Shown: piece after piece, positions 54,689 through 62,668 of the stretch
Layout of the letters: each line of letters opens with the position of its first letter
How positions within the stretch are numbered: the first letter of the stretch is position 1
Assembly: GCA_015067885.1 (NCBI GenBank)
Contig: SVLO01000009.1
Coordinates: forward strand, 16,549 to 80,548
DNA: 64,000 bases
Direction: 5' to 3'
Source: Oscillospiraceae bacterium
Lineage (GTDB): Bacteria > Bacillota > Clostridia > Oscillospirales > Oscillospiraceae
The notes under the pieces: model-generated
What the model saw: only the letters and a program-made list of their open reading frames with translations
What the model was told of the DNA's origin: nothing
Databases searched by the model: none
Translations under genes and position numbers: made by a program

Positions 54689-56077
54689 TTAACCCCGGTC
54701 CTTTCGGGCATCCTGGGCTGCCTTCATCATAATGGCGCATTCGATACGCTTGCGGAACAGCTCGCAGCCCGGCTCGTAAATCCCCCGGATGGAGCCGGAG
54801 GCATGGTAGGCGTTGGCGGCGCAGCCGCCGGAGCAGTACAGCTTGGCCCAGCAATCCTTGCACTCGGGGCGGGCGTAGGCGTTGCAGGCGCGAAACTCCT
54901 CCCGCAGGGCGTCGTTGGTCACGCCGTTCCACACGTCGCCCAGTTTGTATTCCTCCTCGCCCACGAACTGGTGGCAGGGGTACAGGTCGCCCCAGGGGGT
55001 GACCGCCATATACTCGGTACCCGAGCCGCAGCCGGATATGCGCTTGTAGACGCAGGGACCCTCGGTCAGGTCGATCATGTAGTGGTAGAAGGTGAGGGGG
55101 CGGCCTTCCTCCTCCCGACGGAGCATTTCCTTGGCGAGAATTTCGTACTGGTCCTTGACCACCTCGATGTCGGCGGGAGTCAGGGCCATGGGGTCGTCGG
55201 GGGCGGCCACCACCGGCTCCATGCTCAACTCGGTGAAGCCCAGGTCGGCCATGTGCAGGACGTCCTTGGTGAAGTCGGGATTTTGGTGGGTGAAGGTGCC
55301 GCGCATATAGTAGCCCTTGCCCCCGCGGGAGGCCACCAGTTGCTGAAACTTGGGTACGATGCGCTCGTAGCTGCCGTTGCCGGCAAAGTCCACACGGGTG
55401 GCGTCGTGGATCTCCTTGCGGCCGTCCAGGCTGAGGACCACGTTGCTCATCTCGCGGTTTGCAAACTCAATGACGTCATCGTCGATGAGTACGCCGTTGG
55501 TGGTCAGGGTGAAACGGAAGTTCTTGCCCCGCTCCTTCTCCACACTGCGGGCGTAGGCCACAAGCTGCTTGACCACGTCCCAGTTCATCAGCGGCTCACC
55601 GCCGAAGAAGTCCACCTCCAGGTTGTGGCGGGTGCCGGAGTTGTCCATCAGGAAGTCCAGGGCCTGCTTGCCCACCTCAAAGCTCATCAGCGCCCGCTGG
55701 CCGTGGTACTTGCCCTGACTTGCAAAGCAGTAGGAGCAGTTGAGGTTGCAGGTGTGGGCCACGTGGAGGCACAGGGCCTTGACCACGTTGCCGGAGCGGG
55801 CCTTGAACGTGCCGGCCATGTCCGCGAAGGTGTCGGGGGTGAAGAGCTTGCCTGCGTCCTTCAGGGCCTGAATATCGGCAAGGCACAGCCGCAGCTCTTC
55901 CTCCGTCACGTCGGGGCGGTGGGCGTACTTCTGCAGCATTTGGGCCACGATGGCGTCGCCGTCCTGCTGCTCAAACAGGGCGATCATGTCGTAGGCCACC
56001 TCGTCCACCACGTGGACGGAGCCGGAGCAGGTATCCAGCACGATGTTATAGCCGTTGAGTTGATACTGATGTACCAT
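54689..56077 (-). CDS. scfB: SCIFF peptide maturase (radical SAM, SPASM)
   Basis: A 462-residue radical SAM enzyme that installs a thioether cross-link in the SCIFF peptide. An N-terminal peptide-binding (RRE-like) region (about 1-95) leads to CNLNCSYC at residues 110-117. C-terminal SPASM cysteines for two auxiliary clusters follow (GCGSGTEYM, LYPCHQF, CKDCWAKLYCSGGC). The gene directly follows its peptide gene, with a hairpin between them. The ATG at 56077 follows AAGGAG. Confidence 0.95.
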   Translation of the reverse strand: MVHQYQLNGYNIVLDTCSGSVHVVDEVAYDMIALFEQQDGDAIVAQMLQKYAHRPDVTEEELRLCLADIQALKDAGKLFTPDTFADMAGTFKARSGNVVKALCLHVAHTCNLNCSYCFASQGKYHGQRALMSFEVGKQALDFLMDNSGTRHNLEVDFFGGEPLMNWDVVKQLVAYARSVEKERGKNFRFTLTTNGVLIDDDVIEFANREMSNVVLSLDGRKEIHDATRVDFAGNGSYERIVPKFQQLVASRGGKGYYMRGTFTHQNPDFTKDVLHMADLGFTELSMEPVVAAPDDPMALTPADIEVVKDQYEILAKEMLRREEEGRPLTFYHYMIDLTEGPCVYKRISGCGSGTEYMAVTPWGDLYPCHQFVGEEEYKLGDVWNGVTNDALREEFRACNAYARPECKDCWAKLYCSGGCAANAYHASGSIRGIYEPGCELFRKRIECAIMMKAAQDARKDRG

Positions 56078-56110
56078 GATGGGTCACTCCTTCAAGGAAA
56101 CTAAACAAGG

Positions 56111-56143
56111 AAAAAAGGCCGCCAGCAAGTGACGGCCTTTTTT
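56111..56143 (-). terminator. Intrinsic terminator/attenuator between scfA and scfB
   Basis: On the minus strand an AAAAGGCCGTC-type stem with loop ACTTGCT runs into TTTTTT, 17 bp after the scfA stop codon. It would let most transcripts end after the peptide gene and a minority continue to the maturase. Confidence 0.85.
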
Positions 56144-56159
56144 ATGTACGGATTTGCGA

Positions 56160-56303
56160 TTAGGCGTCCTTCTCGCAGGACTGGTTGGCCACGCCGCAGC
56201 TGGTCTTGCAGGCGGACTGGCAGGAGGTCTGGCACTCGCCGCAGCCGCCGTTGACGGCGCTCTGGCACAGGTCACGGGTCTCCAGGGTCTTGATACGCTC
56301 CAT
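56160..56303 (-). CDS. scfA: SCIFF ribosomally synthesised peptide
   Basis: A 47-residue peptide too short for routine gene calling. The C-terminal half has the SCIFF cysteine pattern (C21, C24, C28, C32, C36, C43; segment GECQTSCQSACKTSCG), with the Thr residues used in thioether bonds. A seventh cysteine, C13, lies in the leader half. It starts at ATG 56303 with AGGAG nine bases upstream. It is the substrate of ScfB, conserved across Clostridia, and its biological role is unknown. Confidence 0.97.
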   Translation of the reverse strand: MERIKTLETRDLCQSAVNGGCGECQTSCQSACKTSCGVANQSCEKDA

Positions 56304-56350
56304 AAGATTGCACTCCTATCTGTTGAGGTTTAAGAGATTTCCTACTCGAG

Positions 56351-56379
56351 ATAATATCACAAAAGCAAAGGGATGTCAA
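56351..56379 (-). promoter_or_regulatory. Strong sigma-A promoter of scfA
   Basis: On the minus strand: perfect TTGACA (56379-56374), a 17-bp spacer and TATTAT (56356-56351). Confidence 0.88.
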
Positions 56380-56398
56380 CGAGTTTGAACAGAGGACA

Positions 56399-57733
56399 TC
56401 AATGGATTTTCACCCAGCCGTTCAGGGTGACGGTGCCGTCGTCGGCGAAGGCGAGCTTGTGGGCCTCGTCCAGGTTGCAACTGGCCAGCACGGTCTCGCT
56501 GACGGGGTAGCACCAGTGCTGCTGCCAGCCGTCGGTGGTGATGCAGTAGGTGCCGTCGGGCCGCTTGGTCAGGGTGACGGGATTGGTGTTGTCGCCGTTG
56601 GGGTCGTAAGTACCCAAAATCCGCGCCTCCTGCTCCGCCGTCAGGGTGATGGCGGGCTTGCGCTGGGGCAGGAAGCCCTCGGGCAGGACGCGGACGCTCT
56701 CGATAAAGTCCATGTTGGTGGCCTCCGCCTCCACGGTTTCGTCGCCGTAGAAGGCGGTGTACACCGCGTTGGTCAGGGACCAGCGGGCGTCACCGAAGCC
56801 GAAGTTGGACAGCAGGATGATGTCCAGGTCGTCCTCGGGTAGCCAGATGTGCAGGGTGCGGAAGCCGCGGCTGCCGCCGTTGTGCTGGATGCGCCGTTTG
56901 CCGTGCCAATCCCACACCTGACAGCCCAGGCCGAACACACCCACGTCGGAGGGGGTGAGAATTTCCTTCCAGCTCTGCTCGCTGAGCAGCCCGCGGTGCT
57001 TCATGACGGTGTTCAGGCGGTAGACGTCCTCAATGTCGGAAATGACGTCGCCGGCGCCCATAAAGCTGTCGGGGTTCAGCCGGTCGTTGGCCACCAAAGT
57101 GTCGCCGCTGATGCCGTAGCCCCGGGCCCGGTGGTCGGCAAGCAGGCCCAGCCGGTCCACCTGGGTGTGTTTCATGCCCATGGGGGTGAATACGTGCTGC
57201 AGCATATAGTCCCGGTAGGGCATACCGGACACGTTCTCCACGATCAGGGCCAGGATGGTGAAGTTGAGGTTGGTGTAGCGGGTGGCGGTACCCGGCTCGA
57301 AGTTCAGGGGCAGGGATACCATGTGGGCCACGTGGGGGCGCAGGTCGGGGTTGTGGTCGTTGATGAAGGTGGCCTCGTAGGCACGCTCCTGATTGAAGTC
57401 CCGCAGGCCGCTGGTGTGGTTCATCAGGCGGCGGACGGTGATGCGGCTGTCCGCCCCGGCGGCCTCGGGCAGGTACTTGCCGGGGTGGTCGTCCAGGTCG
57501 ATGAGGCCCTTGTCCACCAGGGTCATAACGGCGAAGCAGCAGAAGGGCTTGGACATGGAGTACAGGGTGAAGACGGTGGAGTTGTCAAAGGGTACCTTGT
57601 GTTCGATGTCGGCATAGCCCATGCAGCGCTGATAGATGATCTCGTCCTTGTGGGTCACGCGGAAGATGCCGGAGAGCTTATAAAGCTCCAGGTATTTGTC
57701 CAAATATTGGTCCATTTTTTCGGCGAAGGTCAT
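56399..57733 (-). CDS. Serine hydrolase (class C beta-lactamase/esterase family)
   Basis: A 444-residue protein of the Beta-lactamase (PF00144) family. SxxK is S59-M-S-K62 (YSMSKP), the YxN equivalent is YTN near residue 153 and the third motif HNGG near 283. A C-terminal beta domain (about 355-444) resembles those of D-aminopeptidases and esterases. No signal peptide is visible, so it is probably a cytoplasmic esterase or peptidase and not a resistance enzyme. The ATG at 57733 follows GAAAGGGG; the frame to 57823 crosses the promoter. Confidence 0.88.
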   Translation of the reverse strand: MTFAEKMDQYLDKYLELYKLSGIFRVTHKDEIIYQRCMGYADIEHKVPFDNSTVFTLYSMSKPFCCFAVMTLVDKGLIDLDDHPGKYLPEAAGADSRITVRRLMNHTSGLRDFNQERAYEATFINDHNPDLRPHVAHMVSLPLNFEPGTATRYTNLNFTILALIVENVSGMPYRDYMLQHVFTPMGMKHTQVDRLGLLADHRARGYGISGDTLVANDRLNPDSFMGAGDVISDIEDVYRLNTVMKHRGLLSEQSWKEILTPSDVGVFGLGCQVWDWHGKRRIQHNGGSRGFRTLHIWLPEDDLDIILLSNFGFGDARWSLTNAVYTAFYGDETVEAEATNMDFIESVRVLPEGFLPQRKPAITLTAEQEARILGTYDPNGDNTNPVTLTKRPDGTYCITTDGWQQHWCYPVSETVLASCNLDEAHKLAFADDGTVTLNGWVKIH

Positions 57734-57763
57734 GGAAAAACCCCTTTCGGTTTTGGTGGTTTC

Positions 57764-57791
57764 ATTATAGCACCCGACCTTGAAAATGCAA
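57764..57791 (-). promoter_or_regulatory. Sigma-A promoter of the serine hydrolase gene
   Basis: On the minus strand: TTGCAT (57791-57786), a 16-bp spacer and a perfect TATAAT (57769-57764). Confidence 0.75.
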
Positions 57792-57805
57792 GGGGTTGAG
57801 GGAAT

Positions 57806-57841
57806 AAAAAGGCTCGCAACCATCGGTTGCGAGCCTTTTGA
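57806..57841 (-). terminator. Intrinsic terminator of the DegT aminotransferase gene
   Basis: Stem AGGCTCGCAAC / GTTGCGAGCCT followed on the minus strand by TTTTTATT. It also partly overlaps the region upstream of the serine hydrolase promoter. Confidence 0.9.
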
Positions 57842-57848
57842 AGGGCGA

Positions 57849-59039
57849 TTACAGATTGTCGAACCAGGCGATGGTCTTCTTCAAAATTTCGGCCTGAGCC
57901 TCACACTCGGCGGTGTCGAAGTAGTTGGTCTTGAACTGCAGCAGCTGAGGCTGGAGCATCTCGGCCACGGGACACAGGCCCTTTTCGTAGGTGTAGCCCT
58001 CAAACAGCTTTTCACGACCCAGGAAAGCCTTGTTGCGGAAGGCGGGTTCCAGGTAGGTGAGCTGCCAGGCGGAGTAGATGCCGTCGCCGCCCAGCTCCAT
58101 GAACTTCTTGCGGAAGTCGTACCAGGTGATCTTGGGGTTGACCATACGCACGGCCACGGCCCAGTAGGAGTGGACACACTCGGCGGGGGTGTACTGGGGA
58201 ATCAGCCAGTCGCAGCCGGCCAGGGCATCCTCCCAAATCTTGCCGCAGGCCATGCGCATGGCCACCAGCTCGTCCATACGCTCGGTCTGGGCCAGGCCCA
58301 CGGCGCCCACCAGGTCGGACATACGGTAGTTCCAGCCCAGGGCCACATGGCGCTCGTACTTGGGGTCCTGGATGTCGTCCTTGGTGATGCGGGCCTTGTT
58401 CATGGTGATGCTGCCGTAGCCCAGGCCGGAAATGCGGCGCAGCTGCAGGGCAAGGTTGTCGTCGTTGGTGGTGACCATGCCGCCCTCGCCGCAGGTCAGG
58501 TGCTTGCTGGCCTGGAAGGAGAAGCTGCCCATGTGGCCGATGGTGCCGGCGTTCTTGCCCTTGTAGGTACCCAGGAAGCACTGGGCGTCGTCCTCGATGA
58601 CGGTCAGGTTATGCTTTTCGGCGATGGCCATGATGGCGTCCATGTCGGGCATCAGGCCGTACAGGGACACCACGATGATGGCCCGGGTCTTGGGGGTGAT
58701 CTTCTTCTCGATCTCGGCGGCGGAGATGAGGAAGGTGCGCTCGTCCACGTCGGCAAAGACGGGGATGGCGTTGGCCTGCAGCACGGCCAGGGAGGTGGAG
58801 GACATGGTCAGGGGAGGCACGATGACCTCATCGCCCATGCCCACGCCGGCGGCCTCCAGGGCGGTGTGCAGGGTGGCGGTGCCGTTGACAAAGCCCACGG
58901 AATGTTTGGTACCCATCTTCTCGGCAAAGGCCTTCTCCAAACGGACCACAAACTTGTAGTTGTTGGCGGACTTGAACTGGCCCTCCAGGGACTCCATGGC
59001 GTACTGACGCTCCAACTCGGTGATACGAGTGATTTTCAT
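57849..59039 (-). CDS. DegT/DnrJ/EryC1/StrS-family PLP aminotransferase
   Basis: A 396-residue fold-I PLP enzyme of the sugar aminotransferase family. GFVNGTATLHTALEAAG near residue 49 and IEDDAQCFLGTYKG near 155 bind PLP; the Schiff-base lysine is in FQASKHLTCGEGG near 185. It probably aminates a keto sugar for cell-surface or secondary-metabolite sugars. No sugar-nucleotide genes are adjacent, so the substrate is open. The ATG at 59039 follows GGAGG. A long structured leader with short ORFs precedes it. Confidence 0.92.
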   Translation of the reverse strand: MKITRITELERQYAMESLEGQFKSANNYKFVVRLEKAFAEKMGTKHSVGFVNGTATLHTALEAAGVGMGDEVIVPPLTMSSTSLAVLQANAIPVFADVDERTFLISAAEIEKKITPKTRAIIVVSLYGLMPDMDAIMAIAEKHNLTVIEDDAQCFLGTYKGKNAGTIGHMGSFSFQASKHLTCGEGGMVTTNDDNLALQLRRISGLGYGSITMNKARITKDDIQDPKYERHVALGWNYRMSDLVGAVGLAQTERMDELVAMRMACGKIWEDALAGCDWLIPQYTPAECVHSYWAVAVRMVNPKITWYDFRKKFMELGGDGIYSAWQLTYLEPAFRNKAFLGREKLFEGYTYEKGLCPVAEMLQPQLLQFKTNYFDTAECEAQAEILKKTIAWFDNL

Positions 59040-59055
59040 AATAAAAAAACCTCCA

Positions 59056-59174
59056 TTAAATTGATGTAAAAAAGGGCATAGTGGTGCCTTACAGCAATTT
59101 AACGGCGGTTTAGGACATATAGTGCAGGAAGTGCGCGGACACAAGATACACAGACTTCATGCATGGGCACTTCC
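59056..59174 (-). promoter_or_regulatory. Structured leader with short ORFs upstream of the aminotransferase
   Basis: Two short ORFs (59099-59164, 21 codons; 59110-59160, 16 codons) share an AAGGAAG site. The GGAAGTGC holding part of that site pairs with GCACTTCC inside the ORFs (59167-59174 with 59127-59134). Just before the aminotransferase ribosome binding site, TTAAATTG and CAATTTAA (59102-59095 with 59063-59056) enclose an AGGCA...TGCCCT hairpin followed by TTTTT (59090-59067). This layout resembles translational attenuation. Confidence 0.4.
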
Positions 59175-59210
59175 TTTCGTTAGATTTGCCCGGAGGTCCC
59201 GGACGGCAAC

Positions 59211-59239
59211 ATCTTACATCGTCGGAGGGGGAATGTCAA
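59211..59239 (-). promoter_or_regulatory. Sigma-A promoter of the DegT aminotransferase leader
   Basis: On the minus strand: perfect TTGACA (59239-59234), a 17-bp spacer and TAAGAT (59216-59211). It implies a leader of about 165 bases. Confidence 0.75.
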
Positions 59240-59242
59240 TAA

Positions 59243-59274
59243 TAAAAATGGCGGTCACCGGATGGTGACCGCCG
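59243..59274 (-). terminator. Intrinsic terminator of nadE
   Basis: Perfect 10-bp stem GGCGGTCACC with its complement around ATCC (minus strand), followed by ATTTTTATT. It ends four bases before the next promoter. Confidence 0.9.
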
Positions 59275-59279
59275 TGGGT

Positions 59280-60023
59280 TCAGGCTTTGGTGGGGATGCC
59301 GGCGTCGAAGGCGGGCATCAGTTGGAGCTTGAAGAGGTTGGCCCTGTGCTTTTGGTCGATGCGGACACGGGTTTCGGGGTTTGCAATTTCGCCGGTGCGG
59401 ATATACACGTCCAGCTCGGCATAGGTGAAACCCAGATTTTCTTCGTCCGTCTTGCCGCATAGGCCGTCGATGGGGGTCTTTTCCACCAGCTCGGCGGGCA
59501 GACCCAGCAGGTGGCCGATTTCCTTCACCTCGGTGACGGTCAGGTTGCTCATGGGGGAGAAGTCACCCACGGAGTCGCCGTACCGGGTGGAGTAGCCCAC
59601 CCAATCCTCCGACAGGTTGCAGGTGTTGCACACCCGGCCGTTGCAGCTTTGGCTGACGGCGTAGACGGTGGCCATACGGATGCGGGGGGGCAGATTTTCC
59701 CGGGCCTGCTTGGACAGCTCCAGCCCCTCGGGCATGGCACCGATGAGGGCGTCGGCCGCGGCGGCGATGTTGATCTCGTAGCGGCGGATACCCAGGTGGT
59801 CCACCAGCAAATAGGCCTTGTCAATATCGTGCTGCTCACCCCGGGGCATCAGCACGCCGATGACCCGGTCCTTCCCCAGAGCCTCCACGCACAGGGCGGC
59901 GGCGATGGAGCTGTCCTTGCCACCGGAAATGCCAATGACGGCGTTGCAGTCCGGGCCGTTCTTGGCAAAGAAGTCGCGGATCCACGCCACACATTCGTTT
60001 TTTACTTTCAGAGCGTCGAACAT
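59280..60023 (-). CDS. nadE: Ammonia-dependent NAD+ synthetase
   Basis: A 247-residue NadE without a glutaminase domain, so it uses ammonia to convert deamido-NAD to NAD+. The ATP-pyrophosphatase loop is GISGGKDSS (residues 31-39), and NLSEDWVGYSTRYGDSVGDFSP is the NaAD-binding region (its ends at about 144-165). The length fits the family. The ATG at 60023 follows TGGAGGA; a longer frame would cross the promoter. It is monocistronic. Confidence 0.95.
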   Translation of the reverse strand: MFDALKVKNECVAWIRDFFAKNGPDCNAVIGISGGKDSSIAAALCVEALGKDRVIGVLMPRGEQHDIDKAYLLVDHLGIRRYEINIAAAADALIGAMPEGLELSKQARENLPPRIRMATVYAVSQSCNGRVCNTCNLSEDWVGYSTRYGDSVGDFSPMSNLTVTEVKEIGHLLGLPAELVEKTPIDGLCGKTDEENLGFTYAELDVYIRTGEIANPETRVRIDQKHRANLFKLQLMPAFDAGIPTKA

Positions 60024-60055
60024 GGCTTGTTCCTCCAAATGGATTGTTTGGTCAT

Positions 60056-60084
60056 AGTATACCACGGTGGCAACTATTTTTCAA
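60056..60084 (-). promoter_or_regulatory. Sigma-A promoter of nadE
   Basis: On the minus strand: TTGAAA (60084-60079), a 17-bp spacer and TATACT (60061-60056). Confidence 0.78.
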
Positions 60085-60161
60085 AACAAAGTTGCGAAAT
60101 GCGGGGTGATTTGTACCGGATTAACTGTTTTGTATTTTTTTAACCAGTTCGTCTCGTTTTG

Positions 60162-60190
60162 TTGACATCACGCCCTTAAAATAGTACAAA
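60162..60190 (+). promoter_or_regulatory. Sigma-A promoter of the second GH2 gene
   Basis: Perfect TTGACA (60162-60167), a 17-bp spacer and TACAAA (60185-60190). An in-frame TTG at 60192 falls before the likely transcription start, which supports the ATG at 60231. Confidence 0.7.
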
Positions 60191-60230
60191 TTTGGTAACA
60201 ACCCCATGTGCGAAAGGACGTGCTGTCAGG

Positions 60231-62600
60231 ATGAAAAATATGACCCTTGGTATGAACCAGAACTGGCGGTTCTGCTTAGGCGGCGAGTGGAAGGAAGAAA
60301 AGGTGGACGAGGTTTGCCTGCCCCACCCCGTTACCGTCACCCCCGCCAACTCCAGCGGCGGCCGAAACTATCAGGGCAAGTGCATTTATAAAAAGACCGT
60401 GTTCATTCCCGAGGAATGGCAGGGCAAGAAGCTGATCTTGGAGTTTGAGGGTCTGATGGGTGTGTCTGACCTGTTTATTAACGGTCGGGCGGTGGCCTCC
60501 CACTACTGTGGCTACACCCCCTTTGTCATCGACCTGTCCGATGAGCTGAACTTCGGCGCGGATAACGAGCTGACCATCAACCTGGACAACTCCGACAACC
60601 CCGAGGTTCCTCCCGGAAAGCCTCAGTCCACCATGGACTTTACCTATGAGGGCGGTATCTACCGTGAGGCGAAGCTGGAAGTTTCCGAGCCGCTGTACAT
60701 TACCCACCCCCTGCTGGCCAACGAGGTGGCCGGCGGCGGCGTCTTCGTCCACTACGGGCATGTGACCCGAGCGAGTGCCGAGGTCTACGTCAAGGTGCAC
60801 ACCAAGAACGAGTTTGCCGAGGAGAAGGCATACACCCTGCGGGTGACCTTGCTGGATGCCGAGGGCAAGACCGTTGCCACCACCGACGTGCAGAATACTC
60901 TGGCCGCCGGTGAGGCACGCTATGACGAACCCTGTTTTGTGGTGGAGGACCCCAACCTGTGGAGCATTCACACCCCCTACCTCTACACCGTGCGCTGCCA
61001 GATTCTTTGCGGCGGCGAGGAGCTGTACACCAAGGATACCGAAATTGGCATCCGCACCTTCTGCTTCACTCTGGAGGACGGCGTGATCTTCAACGGTGAG
61101 TCCCACCGCTTCCGCGGCGACAACTACCACCAGACCTGGCCCCACATCGGCAACGCCGTTCCCGGCGGTCTGCTGGCCCGCGACATGATGAAGCTGAAGG
61201 AGATGGGCAGCGAGAACGTCCGCTCCCACTACCCCTTCAGCCACTATGCCGATGATGCCTGTAACCGCATCGGAATGACCATGATTGTAGCGAACCCCGG
61301 CTGGCAGTTTGTGGGCAACGAGCTGTTCCTGCAGCGGGCCTATCAGAATATGCGCGACATCGTGCGCTGGAAGCGCAACAACCCCTGCGTTCTCATTTGG
61401 GAACCCATCCTGAACGAGGCCAAGATGACCTACCAGCAGTGTCAGGAGCTCCACGATCTGGTGCACGAGGAGTACCCTTACACCGACTGTTTCACCGCCT
61501 CCGACTGCGGTCCCACCGACATCACCTATCTGGACTACATGGTCAACATGATCGGCTATAAGAATTACGAGCCAAACGACCACTGCGAGAACACCCCCAA
61601 GTGGACCCGTGAGTACGGCGATGCCCCGGACAACTTTGTGGATCACAACACCGTCTGGCGCACCAAGCGCGGCCACGGTGACTATCCCCAGGTGGAGTCC
61701 ATCAACCGCCTGCTGGGTAAGTATCAGGATGCTGAGGTGCGGGACGCCCAGACCAAGACCTACGCCATGCTGTGGAACGATAAGACCCGCTGCGGCTATG
61801 GCATCTGGCCGGGCATTTCCCACAACCGCGGTATGCACATCAACCCCTGCTACGGCGGCCATCTGGACCTGTTCCGCCTGCCCAAGTTCAGCTTCTACTT
61901 CATGAAGTCTCAGGTGGACCGTGAGATCGCCGGCGACGTGCTGTTCATCGCCAACTGGTGGTCGGACGTCAGCCCCGACGACGTGATGATCCTGTCCAAC
62001 GCGGAGCGGGTGGAGCTGATCTGCGACGGCGTGCAGGTGGGAATTCAGACCCCCGACGTGAACGAGTACCCGGTCAAGCACCCGCCCTTCACCTTCAAGG
62101 GTGTGCGCAAGGGCTTCAAAAAGCGCTTTGACTACGACTACAACAAGCGCTCCACCCTGGAGGCCGTTGCCTACGTGGGGGACGAAGTGGTGGCCCGCAC
62201 CTTTGCCTACTGCCCCGGCGTGCCCCGCCAGCTGGAGCTGGAGGCCGACCTGATGGGCATGCCTCTGTACGCCAACGGCGGCGACGTGGTGGCCGTGCGC
62301 TGTAAGCAGGTGGACCGCTTTGGCGTGGTGTCCCCCGTGGCCGGCGACGTGAACCCCGTCTACTTCGAGGTGGAGGGCGAGGGCACCATCATCGGCGACG
62401 AAACCGTGCTGGCCAACCCGGTGTTCCCCGAGGCCGGCATCGCCACCGTGCTCATCCGCACCACCACCAAGCCCGGCGACATCAAAATCAAGGCCAGCCT
62501 CTACTACGACCGGTTTACCGACGGCAGCCACGAGCGCTCCGCGGTATATCCCGGCACCCTGACCTTGACTTCTGTTCCCAACCCCAAGGAAGAGCTGTAA
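60231..62600 (+). CDS. Glycoside hydrolase family 2 enzyme
   Basis: A 789-residue GH2 protein: sugar-binding jelly roll (about 10-165), immunoglobulin-like domain, TIM barrel (about 285-580) and C-terminal beta domains including a DUF4982-like segment. The likely acid/base is E396 in PILNEAKM and the nucleophile E461 in TREYGD. It is shorter than the LacZ enzyme at 29255 and lacks the Bgal_small_N domain, so it could be a beta-galactosidase or a beta-glucuronidase-like enzyme. No signal peptide is visible, so it is cytoplasmic. It is monocistronic. Confidence 0.88.
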   Translation: MKNMTLGMNQNWRFCLGGEWKEEKVDEVCLPHPVTVTPANSSGGRNYQGKCIYKKTVFIPEEWQGKKLILEFEGLMGVSDLFINGRAVASHYCGYTPFVIDLSDELNFGADNELTINLDNSDNPEVPPGKPQSTMDFTYEGGIYREAKLEVSEPLYITHPLLANEVAGGGVFVHYGHVTRASAEVYVKVHTKNEFAEEKAYTLRVTLLDAEGKTVATTDVQNTLAAGEARYDEPCFVVEDPNLWSIHTPYLYTVRCQILCGGEELYTKDTEIGIRTFCFTLEDGVIFNGESHRFRGDNYHQTWPHIGNAVPGGLLARDMMKLKEMGSENVRSHYPFSHYADDACNRIGMTMIVANPGWQFVGNELFLQRAYQNMRDIVRWKRNNPCVLIWEPILNEAKMTYQQCQELHDLVHEEYPYTDCFTASDCGPTDITYLDYMVNMIGYKNYEPNDHCENTPKWTREYGDAPDNFVDHNTVWRTKRGHGDYPQVESINRLLGKYQDAEVRDAQTKTYAMLWNDKTRCGYGIWPGISHNRGMHINPCYGGHLDLFRLPKFSFYFMKSQVDREIAGDVLFIANWWSDVSPDDVMILSNAERVELICDGVQVGIQTPDVNEYPVKHPPFTFKGVRKGFKKRFDYDYNKRSTLEAVAYVGDEVVARTFAYCPGVPRQLELEADLMGMPLYANGGDVVAVRCKQVDRFGVVSPVAGDVNPVYFEVEGEGTIIGDETVLANPVFPEAGIATVLIRTTTKPGDIKIKASLYYDRFTDGSHERSAVYPGTLTLTSVPNPKEEL

Positions 62601-62608
62601 TCCAACAA

Positions 62609-62648
62609 TAAAACACCCCGCAACCGATTGGTTGCGGGGTGTTTTGTT
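62609..62648. terminator. Bidirectional terminator
   Basis: Stem AACACCCCGCAACC / GGTTGCGGGGTGTT with A/T tracts on each side, between the GH2 gene and convergent pckA. Confidence 0.92.
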
Positions 62649-62668
62649 TGGGGTGGGTGGGCCTCAGC

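Noticed and set aside
56399..57733. Beta-lactam resistance gene
   Set aside because: The SxxK, YxN and HxG motifs fit the wide serine hydrolase family, but there is no signal peptide, and the C-terminal extra domain points to an esterase or peptidase.
59040..59204. T-box or known riboswitch in the aminotransferase leader
   Set aside because: The conserved T-box sequence (GGGTGGNACC) is absent, and no known riboswitch core is recognised. I keep it only as an unassigned leader.
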